The notes below the pieces were generated by a model. The model was not told where the DNA came from and made no database searches. It saw only the letters and a program-made list of their open reading frames with translations. From positions 124,001-188,000 of the forward strand of contig CAJTUC010000002.1 of assembly GCA_910579395.1 (NCBI GenBank): a stretch of 64,000 bases of DNA, given 5' to 3'. Origin of the DNA: an uncultured Lachnospiraceae bacterium (GTDB taxonomy: Bacteria; Bacillota; Clostridia; Lachnospirales; Lachnospiraceae). Position numbers and translations under genes: made by a program. Positions 34,723-43,692 of the stretch are shown one piece after another; within the stretch, counting starts at the first letter, position 1; every line of letters starts with the position of its first letter.

Positions 34723-36102
34723 CTAAGAAATATTATTTTGAGCCTGATACTGCTCAACTAAAGATACTAATTCAGAAGTTGTTATATAGGTAATCCTTCC
34801 GTCCGCATATTGTTCATCCACCCATTTTTTGATATAGAGAACGAGAGGGTCTTTCTTGGAAATTGCAGATTCGCCCGTGTTGTTATAGTACTGGTTCAGC
34901 CAGTATGCGATTCCGGCCACGCCGGAGATGTTATTGATGGCAACGAGGGGAGGACGGTTGAGCAGTTTCCCGGTGTCAAAGATATTATAAATTTCTTCAT
35001 CTTTCAAAAGACCGTCGGCATGGATACCGGCTTTTGTCAGGTTGAAGTTTTCGCCGACAAATGGAGTCATTGGCGGAATCGTGTAATTTGTATCCTTTGA
35101 AATAAAATCGGCAATTTCTGTAATGACCGTCGGATCCATACCGTCAAATGAACCTTTGAAGGAAGCGTACTCAAAGACCATTGCTTCCAGAGGAACATTG
35201 CCGGTCCGTTCACCGATACCAAGCAAAGAACAATTGACGGTAGAAGCGCCGTAAAGCCATGCCGTTGACGCATTTGAGACGCCTTTATAAAAGTCATTGT
35301 GACCGTGCCATTCTATCATATCGCTTGAAATACCTGCATAGTGGGACAGACCGTATATGATACCCGGAACGCTTCTCGGCAGGGAAACGCCGGGATAGGA
35401 AACACCAAGTCCCAATGTATCGCATGCCCGTATTTTAATCGGAATCTGATATTCATCGGAGAGTTCTTTCAGTTTTATGGCAAAGGGAATGACAAAGCCG
35501 TAAAAATCTGCTCGTGTGATATCTTCAAAGTGGCATCGCGGACGCAGCCCCGCATCCAGACATTCCTGGATGACGCGGAGATATTTGTCGATGGCCTGAC
35601 TTCTTGTAAGCCCCATTTTATTGAAAATATGGTAGTCAGAACAGCTGACGAGAATACCAGTCTCCTGAATGCCCATGCTTTTTGCAAGGGCGAAGTCTTC
35701 TTTTGTTGCGCGGATCCAAGTCGTTATTTCCGGAAATTCATATCCGAGCTCCATACATTTTTCGATGGCATCGCGGTCTCTCTGCGAGTATACGAAAAAT
35801 TCACTCTGCCGGATAATGCCGTTCGGGCCGGAAAGGCGGTGCAGCATTTTATAAATAGCAACGACCTGCTCGACCGTATAGGGTGTTCTGGACTGCTGGC
35901 CATCCCGGAAAGTAGTGTCTGAAATGAAGATTTCTTCAGGCATATTGATCGGTACATGACGGTGGTTGTATGTAATCTTGGGAACCATATCATAGGGAAA
36001 AATTTCCCGGAACAGCTGCGGTGACGGAACATCCTGAAGACCGTAGACATATTGATTTTCTTCAAGCAGATGCGTGTGCTGATTGTACAATATTTTTTTC
36101 AT
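34723..36102 (-). CDS. Re-citrate synthase-like / isopropylmalate synthase superfamily
   Basis: A 459-residue DRE-TIM metallolyase. The barrel start is IFISDTTFRDGQQSRTPYT (the DxxxRDG motif binding metal and acyl-CoA acceptor), with metal ligands in the WHGHNDFYKGVSNA segment and the conserved GIGERTGNVPLEAM. It lacks the long C-terminal leucine-sensing domain of true 2-isopropylmalate synthases. The sequence is close to what I remember of the Re-face-specific citrate synthases of anaerobic Clostridia, which feed glutamate synthesis; homocitrate or citramalate synthase is the alternative. ATG 36102 has a GAAAGGTG site. It stands alone, with its own promoter and a palindrome at 36170. Confidence 0.75.
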   Translation of the reverse strand: MKKILYNQHTHLLEENQYVYGLQDVPSPQLFREIFPYDMVPKITYNHRHVPINMPEEIFISDTTFRDGQQSRTPYTVEQVVAIYKMLHRLSGPNGIIRQSEFFVYSQRDRDAIEKCMELGYEFPEITTWIRATKEDFALAKSMGIQETGILVSCSDYHIFNKMGLTRSQAIDKYLRVIQECLDAGLRPRCHFEDITRADFYGFVIPFAIKLKELSDEYQIPIKIRACDTLGLGVSYPGVSLPRSVPGIIYGLSHYAGISSDMIEWHGHNDFYKGVSNASTAWLYGASTVNCSLLGIGERTGNVPLEAMVFEYASFKGSFDGMDPTVITEIADFISKDTNYTIPPMTPFVGENFNLTKAGIHADGLLKDEEIYNIFDTGKLLNRPPLVAINNISGVAGIAYWLNQYYNNTGESAISKKDPLVLYIKKWVDEQYADGRITYITTSELVSLVEQYQAQNNIS

Positions 36103-36169
36103 AATGTTTTTACACCTTTCCATAGCCACTGTATTTTTATTGTGGACTAAAATTGTATCACATTGAATT

Positions 36170-36207
36170 ATTGTATACAATTATACTTGCATAATATAAA
36201 AAGTCAA
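36170..36207 (-). promoter_or_regulatory. Promoter and GntR-like operator of the Re-citrate-synthase-like gene
   Basis: On the minus strand: TTGACT (36207-36202), a 16-bp spacer and TATAAT (36185-36180). Overlapping the -10 and start region is a perfect palindrome ATTGTATACAAT (36170-36181), and a related TTGTATCA is nearby at 36154-36161. TTGTATACAA resembles GntR/FadR-type operators. Confidence 0.65.
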
Positions 36208-36285
36208 TACTATTTTTAGACAATAAGAAATGAAAAATAATGAAAACCGTATAGGAAAATGTTGTCGAGAAATTTTTGAAGGAAC

Positions 36286-36317
36286 AGAAAAGAAGCGGCT
36301 GATGAAAAGCCGCTTCT
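36286..36317 (-). terminator. Terminator after hsp20
   Basis: AGAAGCGGCT/AGCCGCTTCT hairpin with a T-rich tail on the minus strand. Confidence 0.8.
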
Positions 36318-36356
36318 GATATGGTATACATCTACCTCTGCTTTACAGCGATGAGG

Positions 36357-36809
36357 TTATTTTACTTCAATTTTCCGGACAGCTTCTTTGCTCTCGATAT
36401 CCTTCTTCGGAAATTTGACTTCCAAGATACCGTTATTGTAGCTGGCATCGATATCACCGGCTTCAATATTGTTCACGCGGAAGCTTCTGGAATAAGAGCT
36501 GTAATATCTTTCTCTTCTGATATATTTATTTTTGTCTTCCTCGTCTTTTTCTTCTTTGTGAGAAGCTGAAATGGTCAGGAGGTCATTCTTCAGATCGATG
36601 TTGATGTCTTCTTTCTGGAATCCCGGCAGCTCAGCCTGAAGCAGATAGCTGTCGCCCTGATCGATCACATCTGTTCTGAATGCATCGTGCCGTTCCAACT
36701 CATTGTTACCCCAGAAATCCCGGAAAGCATTGTCGAACATTTTGTCGAATGAATCCTCAAAGAACATGGGTTTATAGCTGCGGTTGTCAAATAATGCTGG
36801 TCTTAACAT
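36357..36809 (-). CDS. Small heat-shock protein, Hsp20 family
   Basis: A 150-residue ATP-independent chaperone. The alpha-crystallin domain runs from about residue 40 to the end: FRTDVIDQGDSYLLQAELPGF, KEDINIDLKNDLLTI and the A-x-(Y)-x-NGILEVKFPK signature. ATG 36809 follows AAGGAGTG by 7 bases; longer readings run through the promoter. Transcription is predicted from the promoter at 36891-36919, which is overlapped by a 27-bp inverted repeat. Confidence 0.93.
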   Translation of the reverse strand: MLRPALFDNRSYKPMFFEDSFDKMFDNAFRDFWGNNELERHDAFRTDVIDQGDSYLLQAELPGFQKEDINIDLKNDLLTISASHKEEKDEEDKNKYIRRERYYSSYSRSFRVNNIEAGDIDASYNNGILEVKFPKKDIESKEAVRKIEVK

Positions 36810-36886
36810 AAAAATCACTCCTTCTTTATAATATCTGTTTATTATTTCCGAAATCGGAGAAATCAATTCTCTGTTCCTTTGTTTAT

Positions 36887-36919
36887 ATTTGTTATACATC
36901 AAATATAACAAATAATCAA
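36887..36919 (-). promoter_or_regulatory. hsp20 promoter overlapped by a long inverted repeat
   Basis: Minus strand: TTGATT (36919-36914), a 17-bp spacer and TATAAC (36896-36891). The inverted repeat ATTTGTTATA-N7-TATAACAAAT (36887-36913) covers the whole spacer and the -10. It is not the CIRCE element of HrcA and does not read as a CtsR site, so another repressor is implied. Confidence 0.65.
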
Positions 36920-36959
36920 TAACAGAAACATAAAGAAAGAATAAAGAAATTATAAAGCA

Positions 36960-38333
36960 CTATATTTTAATCTGTGTCCATTTTCCTTTTTTAAAGCGCG
37001 TCGAAGCAAAAATGAAACGCGAAATCTGGTCCGCCAGAACGCCCAGCCAGATACCGACGATACCAAGTCCGAATATATAGCCGCCCAGATAAGAGCCGAT
37101 AGTACGGATGAAGGTAACGCTGATGGTGGAGGCAACTGCGGTATAAAAGGTGTCTCCCGCGCCCCGCAGACAGCCCATGTATACGACCTGACTAATCTGG
37201 AAGGCAACAACAAAGATGATGACACGCATGATGCTTACACCGATGGCAACAATATGTTCTTCTACGAAGAAAAGGTTCATGAGCGGTTTGGCGCCAAAGA
37301 AATATATGACTGCGAGACATACGGAAATGATGCCGCCGAACATTCGGCATATACGTCCATATTCTTTGGCAAGTTCTTCGTCTCCAGCGCCTAGGCTGCG
37401 CCCAATCAGTGCTACCGCTGCGGCCTGAAGTCCGTCTCCGAAGGAGAAAGAAAGCCCCATAATATTCATGCCCACCTGATGGGCAGCCATCGCGTCGGTT
37501 CCCTGCTTTGCGGCCATGATCGCAGTCATCATGAAGCCGATACGCATTAGAATCTGTTCAAAGAAAACGCTGTATCCGACTTTGACGAGATGGAAAAAAC
37601 TCTCTGCTGCCGGAAAAACTTTATTCTTTATAATATAAGGAAGACTGATAAATCCGTCGGGTTTCAGGATGGACAGGATGCTCATGATACATGCAACAAC
37701 TGTTCCGAGAACGGTCGCCAGCGCAGCGCCGTGAATACCCAGTGCGGGAAAACCAAAATGCCCGTTGATCAGCAGATAGTTAAAAATAATATTGATCGTG
37801 TTAGAGGTCACGTTCGTGCGCATGGTAATCTTTGTGTTGCCTGCGCCTCTCTGGGCGGAATTGATGCCCATCTGGATGCAGTTAAAGATCATGCCGCCCA
37901 TAATGATCCTGAAATAGGCTGCCGCGCTGTCATGCGTTTCCGGTGTGGAGCCGCATATATGTATGATGGGATCTGCCAGAGCTACGAGCAAAATACTTAA
38001 TACTACAGCGGCCGCAATGATAAAGAGAATAGCGGTGCTGAGGATACGGTTCGCTTCTCTGGCATTTTCTTCCCCGCGCCGTCTGGCGATCAGGGCTGAA
38101 ATAGCCACATTCAAAGCAAAGAAAAGCGACAGGCCGATGAATTTAGGCTGTGTGGTAAGTCCTACGGCGGCTACCGCATAGGAGCCGAGAGAGCTGACCA
38201 TCAGCGAATCCACCAATCCTGCAAAGGCAACGAAGAAAGATTCTACGATGGAAGGCCATGCCATATTAAAGGTGATATGAATGTTTTCTCTGCTGTGTTT
38301 CGGTTTTTTGCTTTTCTGTATTTTCTGTTCCAT
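36960..38333 (-). CDS. MATE-family multidrug exporter
   Basis: A 457-residue integral membrane protein with twelve predicted helices in two similar halves, coupling Na+ or H+ entry to export of cationic drugs or metabolites. Typical segments are MAWPSIVESFFVAFAGLVDS at the start and INSAQRGAGNTKITMRTNV in the first half. ATG 38333 is preceded by GGAG at 5 bases; an ATG at 38351 has no good site. No regulator is adjacent. Confidence 0.92.
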   Translation of the reverse strand: MEQKIQKSKKPKHSRENIHITFNMAWPSIVESFFVAFAGLVDSLMVSSLGSYAVAAVGLTTQPKFIGLSLFFALNVAISALIARRRGEENAREANRILSTAILFIIAAAVVLSILLVALADPIIHICGSTPETHDSAAAYFRIIMGGMIFNCIQMGINSAQRGAGNTKITMRTNVTSNTINIIFNYLLINGHFGFPALGIHGAALATVLGTVVACIMSILSILKPDGFISLPYIIKNKVFPAAESFFHLVKVGYSVFFEQILMRIGFMMTAIMAAKQGTDAMAAHQVGMNIMGLSFSFGDGLQAAAVALIGRSLGAGDEELAKEYGRICRMFGGIISVCLAVIYFFGAKPLMNLFFVEEHIVAIGVSIMRVIIFVVAFQISQVVYMGCLRGAGDTFYTAVASTISVTFIRTIGSYLGGYIFGLGIVGIWLGVLADQISRFIFASTRFKKGKWTQIKI

Positions 38334-38566
38334 ACCTGCTCCGTTTTCCATACCTGATTTTTATGAATTTCTATTGTTTATGGGTATTATACATGATTTT
38401 ATTATAGAATAAAACTGCTTCTATATTTTAAAATTATGTTTTGCAGATGGTAAATTTTAACAAATAAAAAAATTCAAATGTAAACGGGATTTTTTGTAAA
38501 AAAAAGATATCTAATGTAGTGTGAAGAGATTTTCATGATAAACTGTGCGCACAGGAGGAAGGCTTC

Positions 38567-39085
38567 ATGCAAAGCAAAGAAACGAAAAATCTGGTCGAGA
38601 GGGCAAGGAAAAAGGAACCGGATGCTTTTACGGAATTGATGCAGCTTTATATGAAAGACATGTATAGAGTTGCTTTGGCAATTCTGATGAACGATGAAGA
38701 TGCAGCGGATGCAATTCAGGATACGATACTTGTCTGCTGGGAGAAAATCGATACGTTGAAATATGTTCAATATTTTAAAACGTGGATGACAAGAATTCTG
38801 ATTCATAAATGCTATAAACTGAAAAGAACGATGCAGAACACAGAACGGCTTGAAGAATATGAGGAACCGGCGGTTTATGATGAGTATAAACTTGAATTGA
38901 TGGAAGCATTATCTTCATTAGATGAGAAATATCGTATCATAATGACTTTGTTCTACACGGAAGGTTATCATATTGATGAAATAGCAGGAATTTTGAAAAT
39001 TCCAAAAAGTACGGTGCAGACAAGGCTTCAAAGAGGTCGGGCAAAGCTTGCCAGATACTATTACGGGATTGAAAGGAAGGTGTAG
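38567..39085 (+). CDS. ECF-type RNA polymerase sigma factor
   Basis: A 172-residue sigma-70 family protein with region 2 (YMKDMYRVALAILMNDEDAADAIQDTILVCW) and region 4 (YHIDEIAGILKIPKSTVQTRLQRGRAKL) and no regions 1 or 3, typical of ECF sigma factors answering envelope or peptide stress. The next gene, 5 bases on, encodes a membrane protein that should be its anti-sigma factor. Self-activation from the upstream spacer (38334-38566) is likely but I could not identify the -35/-10 pair. Confidence 0.92.
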   Translation: MQSKETKNLVERARKKEPDAFTELMQLYMKDMYRVALAILMNDEDAADAIQDTILVCWEKIDTLKYVQYFKTWMTRILIHKCYKLKRTMQNTERLEEYEEPAVYDEYKLELMEALSSLDEKYRIIMTLFYTEGYHIDEIAGILKIPKSTVQTRLQRGRAKLARYYYGIERKV

Positions 39086-39090
39086 ATCCT

Positions 39091-40095
39091 ATGAGTAGAA
39101 AAAATGTTTTTTTATATGATATTGATGTGCCGGAAGTCGTTCAGGAAAAAGCGGAGGCTGCCTTTTCGATGATCAGAGCGGAAGGGGAAAATACGATGAA
39201 AGAACAAAGAAAAAAGACAAAGAAAAAGAATAATGGAATTCTTCTGGGAGCTGCGGCATGTGCAGCGGTCGCGGTAATAGCAGTGTCCATGGCTGGTCAT
39301 TTCGTTTGGAATCGACAGGGCGAGGAGATGGTGGAGAATGAACCGACGGTGGAAGGAATTCCTGTCAGTGAAGAAAAAGAAGAGGAGAATCTTTTATCCG
39401 TTATTGATAATATGTTCACGCTGCAGGTAAGGGCAGCAGAACTGGAAGAAGGTCAGCCGGTCGCTCTCGTTGATAACACGCAGGCATCCAACAATGATTC
39501 CCAGATTTCCGGTGGTCAGGCCGATACATGGGTACTGGGTGGAACAGAAGAAGGTGATCTTGACTATTGTATCAGTTTTCCACTGTCATGTACCGGGAAT
39601 AATATTGAAAAAATTACTTATAGCGTCAATAATGGTGTTTTTCAGATCGTTCAGCCGGAAGGAGAGAGCATTATCATTGACGGCCAGCCTTATATTGGGG
39701 AAATGAATACCGGACAGATTGGCGGAAGATGGGACGATGAGAGCGGACTGCCTCTGCGGGACTGGGAAATCCTTCTTTATCAGTCTTTTACCGTGGATTA
39801 TGAAAAACAGTCGGGAGAAGATATATGGATCAATATCTGTAATGCGCTTTCGGGAAAACAGGAAGAACAGCAGCTGATCTGGGGAGAAGAGAACAGCCTG
39901 GAAGAAGTAAACCGGGGAATGCAGGGAATGCTTGATCATACGGTGGTCACATGTACGGTTCACTATAAGGATGGAACATCGCAGACGGCTGATGTACTAG
40001 TGAGCAGCCGTATCATGACCTGTGCGGAAGCCGGAGCGGAAGTGAAAGAGGACCCGAATAGAGAGGAAATCTTTATTACGTTTGAACTGCAATAG
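39091..40095 (+). CDS. Probable membrane anti-sigma factor
   Basis: A 334-residue protein with a short cytoplasmic N terminus, a Lys-rich stretch, one membrane helix at about residues 48-68 (GILLGAAACAAVAVIAVSMAG) and a large outside domain. The layout matches anti-sigma factors of ECF pairs in Firmicutes (DUF4179-like). The N-terminal 45 residues would hold the sigma factor. The outside domain has no motif I recognise. Assignment rests mostly on the gene pairing. Confidence 0.7.
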   Translation: MSRKNVFLYDIDVPEVVQEKAEAAFSMIRAEGENTMKEQRKKTKKKNNGILLGAAACAAVAVIAVSMAGHFVWNRQGEEMVENEPTVEGIPVSEEKEEENLLSVIDNMFTLQVRAAELEEGQPVALVDNTQASNNDSQISGGQADTWVLGGTEEGDLDYCISFPLSCTGNNIEKITYSVNNGVFQIVQPEGESIIIDGQPYIGEMNTGQIGGRWDDESGLPLRDWEILLYQSFTVDYEKQSGEDIWINICNALSGKQEEQQLIWGEENSLEEVNRGMQGMLDHTVVTCTVHYKDGTSQTADVLVSSRIMTCAEAGAEVKEDPNREEIFITFELQ

Positions 40096-40096
40096 T

Positions 40097-40134
40097 AAAA
40101 AGGAGCTGCTGCATGACTGCAACGGCTCCTTTTT
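40097..40134. terminator. Convergent terminator between the anti-sigma and rubredoxin genes
   Basis: AAAAAGGAGC pairs with GCTCCTTTTT across a loop that itself contains a small TGCTGCA-type stem. A/T runs on both sides make it usable in both directions. Confidence 0.8.
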
Positions 40135-40139
40135 GTAGA

Positions 40140-40313
40140 TTAGTTATAATTGTCAATACAAGGCTGGAACATACTCTTGTTTACACCGCATAAAGGACAG
40201 CACCAGTCGTCCGGAAGATCTTCAAAAGCGGTTCCCGGAGCGATTCCGTGTTCCGGATCGCCTTTTTCCGGATCATAAGTGTATCCACAGGGATTACAAA
40301 AATATTTCTGCAT
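40140..40313 (-). CDS. Rubredoxin
   Basis: A 57-residue electron carrier: [18 protein letters not shown] at the start and [12 protein letters not shown] near the end give the two CxxCG iron ligands, and [12 protein letters not shown] is the usual middle. It lies after rubrerythrin and probably donates electrons to it for peroxide reduction. GGAGG lies before the ATG. Confidence 0.95.
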   Translation of the reverse strand: MQKYFCNPCGYTYDPEKGDPEHGIAPGTAFEDLPDDWCCPLCGVNKSMFQPCIDNYN

Positions 40314-40346
40314 GATTTTTTCCTCCTTTGTATTATGAAATATATT

Positions 40347-40886
40347 TTAGCCGAAGTATCTCTTTAAGAGACCTTCAAAAGCTTTTCCATGTCTTGCCTC
40401 ATCCCTAGCCATCTCATGAACGGTATCATGAATTGCATCGAGGTTAGCAGCTTTTGCGCGTTTTGCAAGGTCAAATTTGCCTGCGGTAGCGCCGTTCTCA
40501 GCCTCTACTCTCATTTCGAGGTTCTTCTTTGTGGAATCCGTTACGACTTCGCCGAGTAATTCTGCAAATTTAGCAGCATGTTCAGCCTCTTCCCATGCAG
40601 CTTTCTCCCAGTACAGACCGATTTCGGGATAACCTTCTCTGTGTGCAACTCTTGCCATAGCAAGGTACATACCAACTTCTGTACACTCACCGTTAAAGTT
40701 GGCACGAAGGTCAGCCATGATATCTTCACTTGCGCCCTGCGCAACGCCTACAACGTGCTCAGCAGCCCATTCCATAGCGCCGCTCTGTGCGGTAAATTTC
40801 TCAGCCGGTGCGCCACACTGAGGGCATTTCTCCGGTGCTGCATCTCCTTCATGAACATAACCACATACCTGACATACAAATTTCAT
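40347..40886 (-). CDS. Reverse rubrerythrin (NADH-peroxidase type)
   Basis: A 179-residue peroxide-scavenging enzyme. The rubredoxin domain is at the N terminus ([12 protein letters not shown] ... CPQCGAPA), the reverse of classical rubrerythrin, followed by the four-helix diiron domain with the ligand motifs [22 protein letters not shown] and [11 protein letters not shown]. In clostridia such proteins protect against oxygen and peroxide and are induced through PerR. ATG 40886 has AAAGGAG at 8 bases. It is the middle gene of perR-rbr-rubredoxin. Confidence 0.94.
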   Translation of the reverse strand: MKFVCQVCGYVHEGDAAPEKCPQCGAPAEKFTAQSGAMEWAAEHVVGVAQGASEDIMADLRANFNGECTEVGMYLAMARVAHREGYPEIGLYWEKAAWEEAEHAAKFAELLGEVVTDSTKKNLEMRVEAENGATAGKFDLAKRAKAANLDAIHDTVHEMARDEARHGKAFEGLLKRYFG

Positions 40887-40914
40887 AGCTTTGTCTCCTT
40901 TAACTTTATATATT

Positions 40915-41298
40915 TTATTTATCACGGCAGTTGCCGCAGATACCGTAAAAATAAGTCATATGCCCCTGAATCTCACCATTGAAATTCATTCCGGCAATGT
41001 CCACAATATCATCGATATTATTCATTTTTAAATCTATTACCTGTCCACATTTGGAACAGATAAAATGATAATGACGGGAAGTATCCGCATCAAAATGGTC
41101 AACGCCGTCGCCTACCCGCAGGCGGGTGATCTCACCCATATCCGCTAACAGTGTCAGATTTCGGTATACGGTGCCGAGACTGATATTGGGGTATTCCTGT
41201 CTGACATTTGTATAGACAACGTCAGCTGTCGGGTGATCGTGTCTCGTCATTAAAAAGTCTTTGATTACCTGTCGCTGCCGACTGTGTTTGATCGCCAA
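40915..41298 (-). CDS. perR: Peroxide-responsive repressor of the Fur family
   Basis: A 127-residue metal-dependent repressor. The winged helix includes [19 protein letters not shown]; the regulatory half has the His/Asp ligands [15 protein letters not shown] and two CxxC pairs for structural zinc (CSKCG, CGNC). Gene context with rubrerythrin and a palindrome at 41349 argue for PerR rather than Fur or Zur. I chose the TTG at 41298 because GGAGG precedes it by 5 bases; the ATG at 41310 overlaps that site and has none of its own. Confidence 0.9.
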   Translation of the reverse strand: MAIKHSRQRQVIKDFLMTRHDHPTADVVYTNVRQEYPNISLGTVYRNLTLLADMGEITRLRVGDGVDHFDADTSRHYHFICSKCGQVIDLKMNNIDDIVDIAGMNFNGEIQGHMTYFYGICGNCRDK

Positions 41299-41348
41299 TT
41301 TTTCCTCCATTAAAATCAGTATTTGTCATAGACCATTTTTTACAAAAT

Positions 41349-41395
41349 AGTAATGATTACTGATTTTAGTATAGCAAAGAAAAATGAAAAGTCAA
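41349..41395 (-). promoter_or_regulatory. Promoter and PerR box of the perR operon
   Basis: Minus strand: TTGACT (41395-41390), a 16-bp spacer and TATACT (41373-41368). Directly downstream lies the perfect 6-1-6 palindrome AGTAATGATTACT (41349-41361), close to the Bacillus PerR box TTATAAT-N-ATTATAA. It predicts autorepression of the three-gene operon, relieved by peroxide. Confidence 0.75.
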
Positions 41396-41511
41396 TAGAA
41401 AATAAAAATTTACAAATTTTTAATAAGATTATATGAGTTGTTTTATTTATATTTGCCAATTTTATGGTATATTATTATCAGGATAGATGTTTGGGAAAGA
41501 AGGTAGAATAT

Positions 41512-42996
41512 TTGAAGTTCAGAACTCGATTGCTGGTTACGTCAGTTTTTATTGTTGTAGCGCCTTTGCTGCTGACGGCAATCGCTTTTTCGATAATCGG
41601 CATTTATATGATCAATTCGGAACGGGAATTCGGCGCTTTTGATCAGAATTATACTTCCTTTGCCTATACGCTGGAAAATTATAATCAGATGACGGCGGAT
41701 GTGCTTCTGGAGGTCAGGGAGCAGCTTGAGGAAGATCCATCCCACATGGAAGATGTGGATTATCTGGAAGAAATCAATGATCAGCTGGCGAATAAATCTT
41801 CTTATATTATTGTCCGGAAAGGTCAGGAAATATACTATGCCGGCGATGAAAAGGCGGCGGAGCGCATTTTCCTGAAACTTCCGGAGTATGGAAGGGATTT
41901 TTCCAATATAGAAACGGGATATTATTATAATGATATGAGAAAACTGGTAAAGCAGCTGGATTTTCTTTTTCGTGACGGCGCCGAAGGAAGCCTTTTTATT
42001 GTAACGAGAGTGAGTTCCCTGATTTCTCAGAAAATGTTGATCGATATGGTATTGGCGTTTATCCTGATTCTTATTTTTACCAGTATGGTATTGACGAACT
42101 GGATACAGAGAGGCGTTTTTACACCGGTCAATCAGCTGAACACGGCGATGCAGCAGATTGCGGAGGGAAATCTGGAGTACAGGCTTTCCAATGAAGAAAA
42201 AGGCGAGATAGGAGAATTGTACAGAAATTATGAGGATATGCGGCTGCGGCTGAAAGAATCGCTGGATGAGAAATTTGAGCATGAGAAGCAGAACCGGGAA
42301 CTGATCAGCAATATTTCCCACGATCTGAAGACACCGATCACTGCGGTAAAAGGGTATGTGGAAGGCATTATGGACGGGGTAGCCGATACGCCTGAGAAAA
42401 TGGATAAATATATTAAGACCATTTATAATAAGGCAAACGATATGGACAGGCTGATCAATGAGCTGACCATTTATTCCGGTATCGATAATAACCGGATTCC
42501 CTATAACTTCCATCGTATCAATGTAGCGGAATATTTCGGGGATTGTGTGGAGGAGGTCGGATTGGACCTGGAATCTAAGAATATCCACTTGAATTATGAA
42601 GACCTGGTATCTCCGGAAACACAGATCATTGCCGACCCGGAGCAGTTAAAGCGGGTCATCAACAATATTATCAGTAACAGTGTCAAATATCTGGATAAGG
42701 AAAACGGTGTCATTGATATCCGGATTCTGGATGAAGTGGATTCTATCCGGGTCGAGATAGAGGATAATGGAAAAGGGATTGCGGCCAAAGACCTGCCCAA
42801 CATTTTCGAACGTTTTTACCGAACGGATGCTTCCAGAAATTCCTCACAGGGTGGCAGCGGAATCGGTCTTTCGATTGTCAGGAAGATCATTGAAGACCAT
42901 GGCGGTTATATTTGGGCGACGAGCAAAGAAACGGAAGGCACTTGTATGCACTTTGTCATTAGAAAATATCAGGCACCTGAACAGGAGGAGGTATAA
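41512..42996 (+). CDS. Membrane sensor histidine kinase with HAMP domain
   Basis: A 494-residue sensor. Two membrane helices (about residues 7-33 and 173-195) flank an outside domain of about 140 residues. Then come a HAMP linker (NTAMQQIAEGNLEYRL), HisKA with acceptor His270 in NISHDLKTPITAVKGY, and an ATPase domain (N box NNIISNSVKYLD, G boxes DNGKGI and GGSGIGLSIVRKI). The start is TTG 41512, with AAGAAGG 8 bases before; the frame extends to 41464 without a good site. Its partner regulator follows after 6 bases. The signal is unknown. Confidence 0.92.
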   Translation: MKFRTRLLVTSVFIVVAPLLLTAIAFSIIGIYMINSEREFGAFDQNYTSFAYTLENYNQMTADVLLEVREQLEEDPSHMEDVDYLEEINDQLANKSSYIIVRKGQEIYYAGDEKAAERIFLKLPEYGRDFSNIETGYYYNDMRKLVKQLDFLFRDGAEGSLFIVTRVSSLISQKMLIDMVLAFILILIFTSMVLTNWIQRGVFTPVNQLNTAMQQIAEGNLEYRLSNEEKGEIGELYRNYEDMRLRLKESLDEKFEHEKQNRELISNISHDLKTPITAVKGYVEGIMDGVADTPEKMDKYIKTIYNKANDMDRLINELTIYSGIDNNRIPYNFHRINVAEYFGDCVEEVGLDLESKNIHLNYEDLVSPETQIIADPEQLKRVINNIISNSVKYLDKENGVIDIRILDEVDSIRVEIEDNGKGIAAKDLPNIFERFYRTDASRNSSQGGSGIGLSIVRKIIEDHGGYIWATSKETEGTCMHFVIRKYQAPEQEEV

Positions 42997-43002
42997 AGGA
43001 TT

Positions 43003-43692
43003 ATGAGCAGGATTTTAATCATTGAAGATGAAGAGGCAATCGCGGATCTGGAAAAAGATTATCTGGAGTTAAGTGATTTTGAGGTAGAGATTGAAAATAC
43101 GGGAGATGCAGGTTTGAAAAGAGCGATGTCGGAAGAGTTCGATCTGGTCATTCTGGATTTGATGCTGCCCGGCATGGATGGTTTTGAAGTATGCAAGAAT
43201 ATCCGTGAAGAAAAGAATATTCCGATCATCATGGTATCTGCCAAGAAAGACGATATCGATAAGATCAGAGGACTCGGACTCGGCGCCGACGATTATATGA
43301 CGAAACCTTTCAGCCCTTCCGAACTGGTGGCCAGAGTAAAGGCGCATATGTCGCGTTATGACAGATTGGTGGGAAGTAACCAGAAAGCGAACGATATCAT
43401 TGAAATCAGGGGTTTAAAAATCGATAAAACGGCGCGGCGTGTCTATCTTGACGGAGAAGAGAAGATTTTTACGACTAAAGAGTTTGACTTGCTGACGTTT
43501 TTGGCAGAGAATCCCAATCATGTTTATACGAAGGAAGAACTTTTCCGGGAAATCTGGGATATGGATTCCATCGGGGATATTGCGACAGTCACAGTACACA
43601 TCAAGAAGATCAGGGAAAAAATAGAGTTCGATACGACAAAGCCGCAGTATATTGAGACAATCTGGGGCGTGGGATATCGGTTTAAGATATAA
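43003..43692 (+). CDS. OmpR-family response regulator
   Basis: A 229-residue regulator: receiver domain with acceptor Asp52 (LVILDLMLPGMDG) and Lys in YMTKPFSP, then an OmpR/PhoB winged helix (FTTKEFDLLTFLAENPNHVYTKEEL ... VTVHIKKIREKI). Cognate partner of the kinase just upstream. Its 3' end runs into a 128-bp tandem repeat. Confidence 0.95.
   Translation: MSRILIIEDEEAIADLEKDYLELSDFEVEIENTGDAGLKRAMSEEFDLVILDLMLPGMDGFEVCKNIREEKNIPIIMVSAKKDDIDKIRGLGLGADDYMTKPFSPSELVARVKAHMSRYDRLVGSNQKANDIIEIRGLKIDKTARRVYLDGEEKIFTTKEFDLLTFLAENPNHVYTKEELFREIWDMDSIGDIATVTVHIKKIREKIEFDTTKPQYIETIWGVGYRFKI

Noticed and set aside
41542..42588. A 348-codon minus-strand frame opposite the histidine kinase
   Set aside because: The plus-strand frame has all kinase motifs; the opposite frame is an Ile/His-rich shadow.
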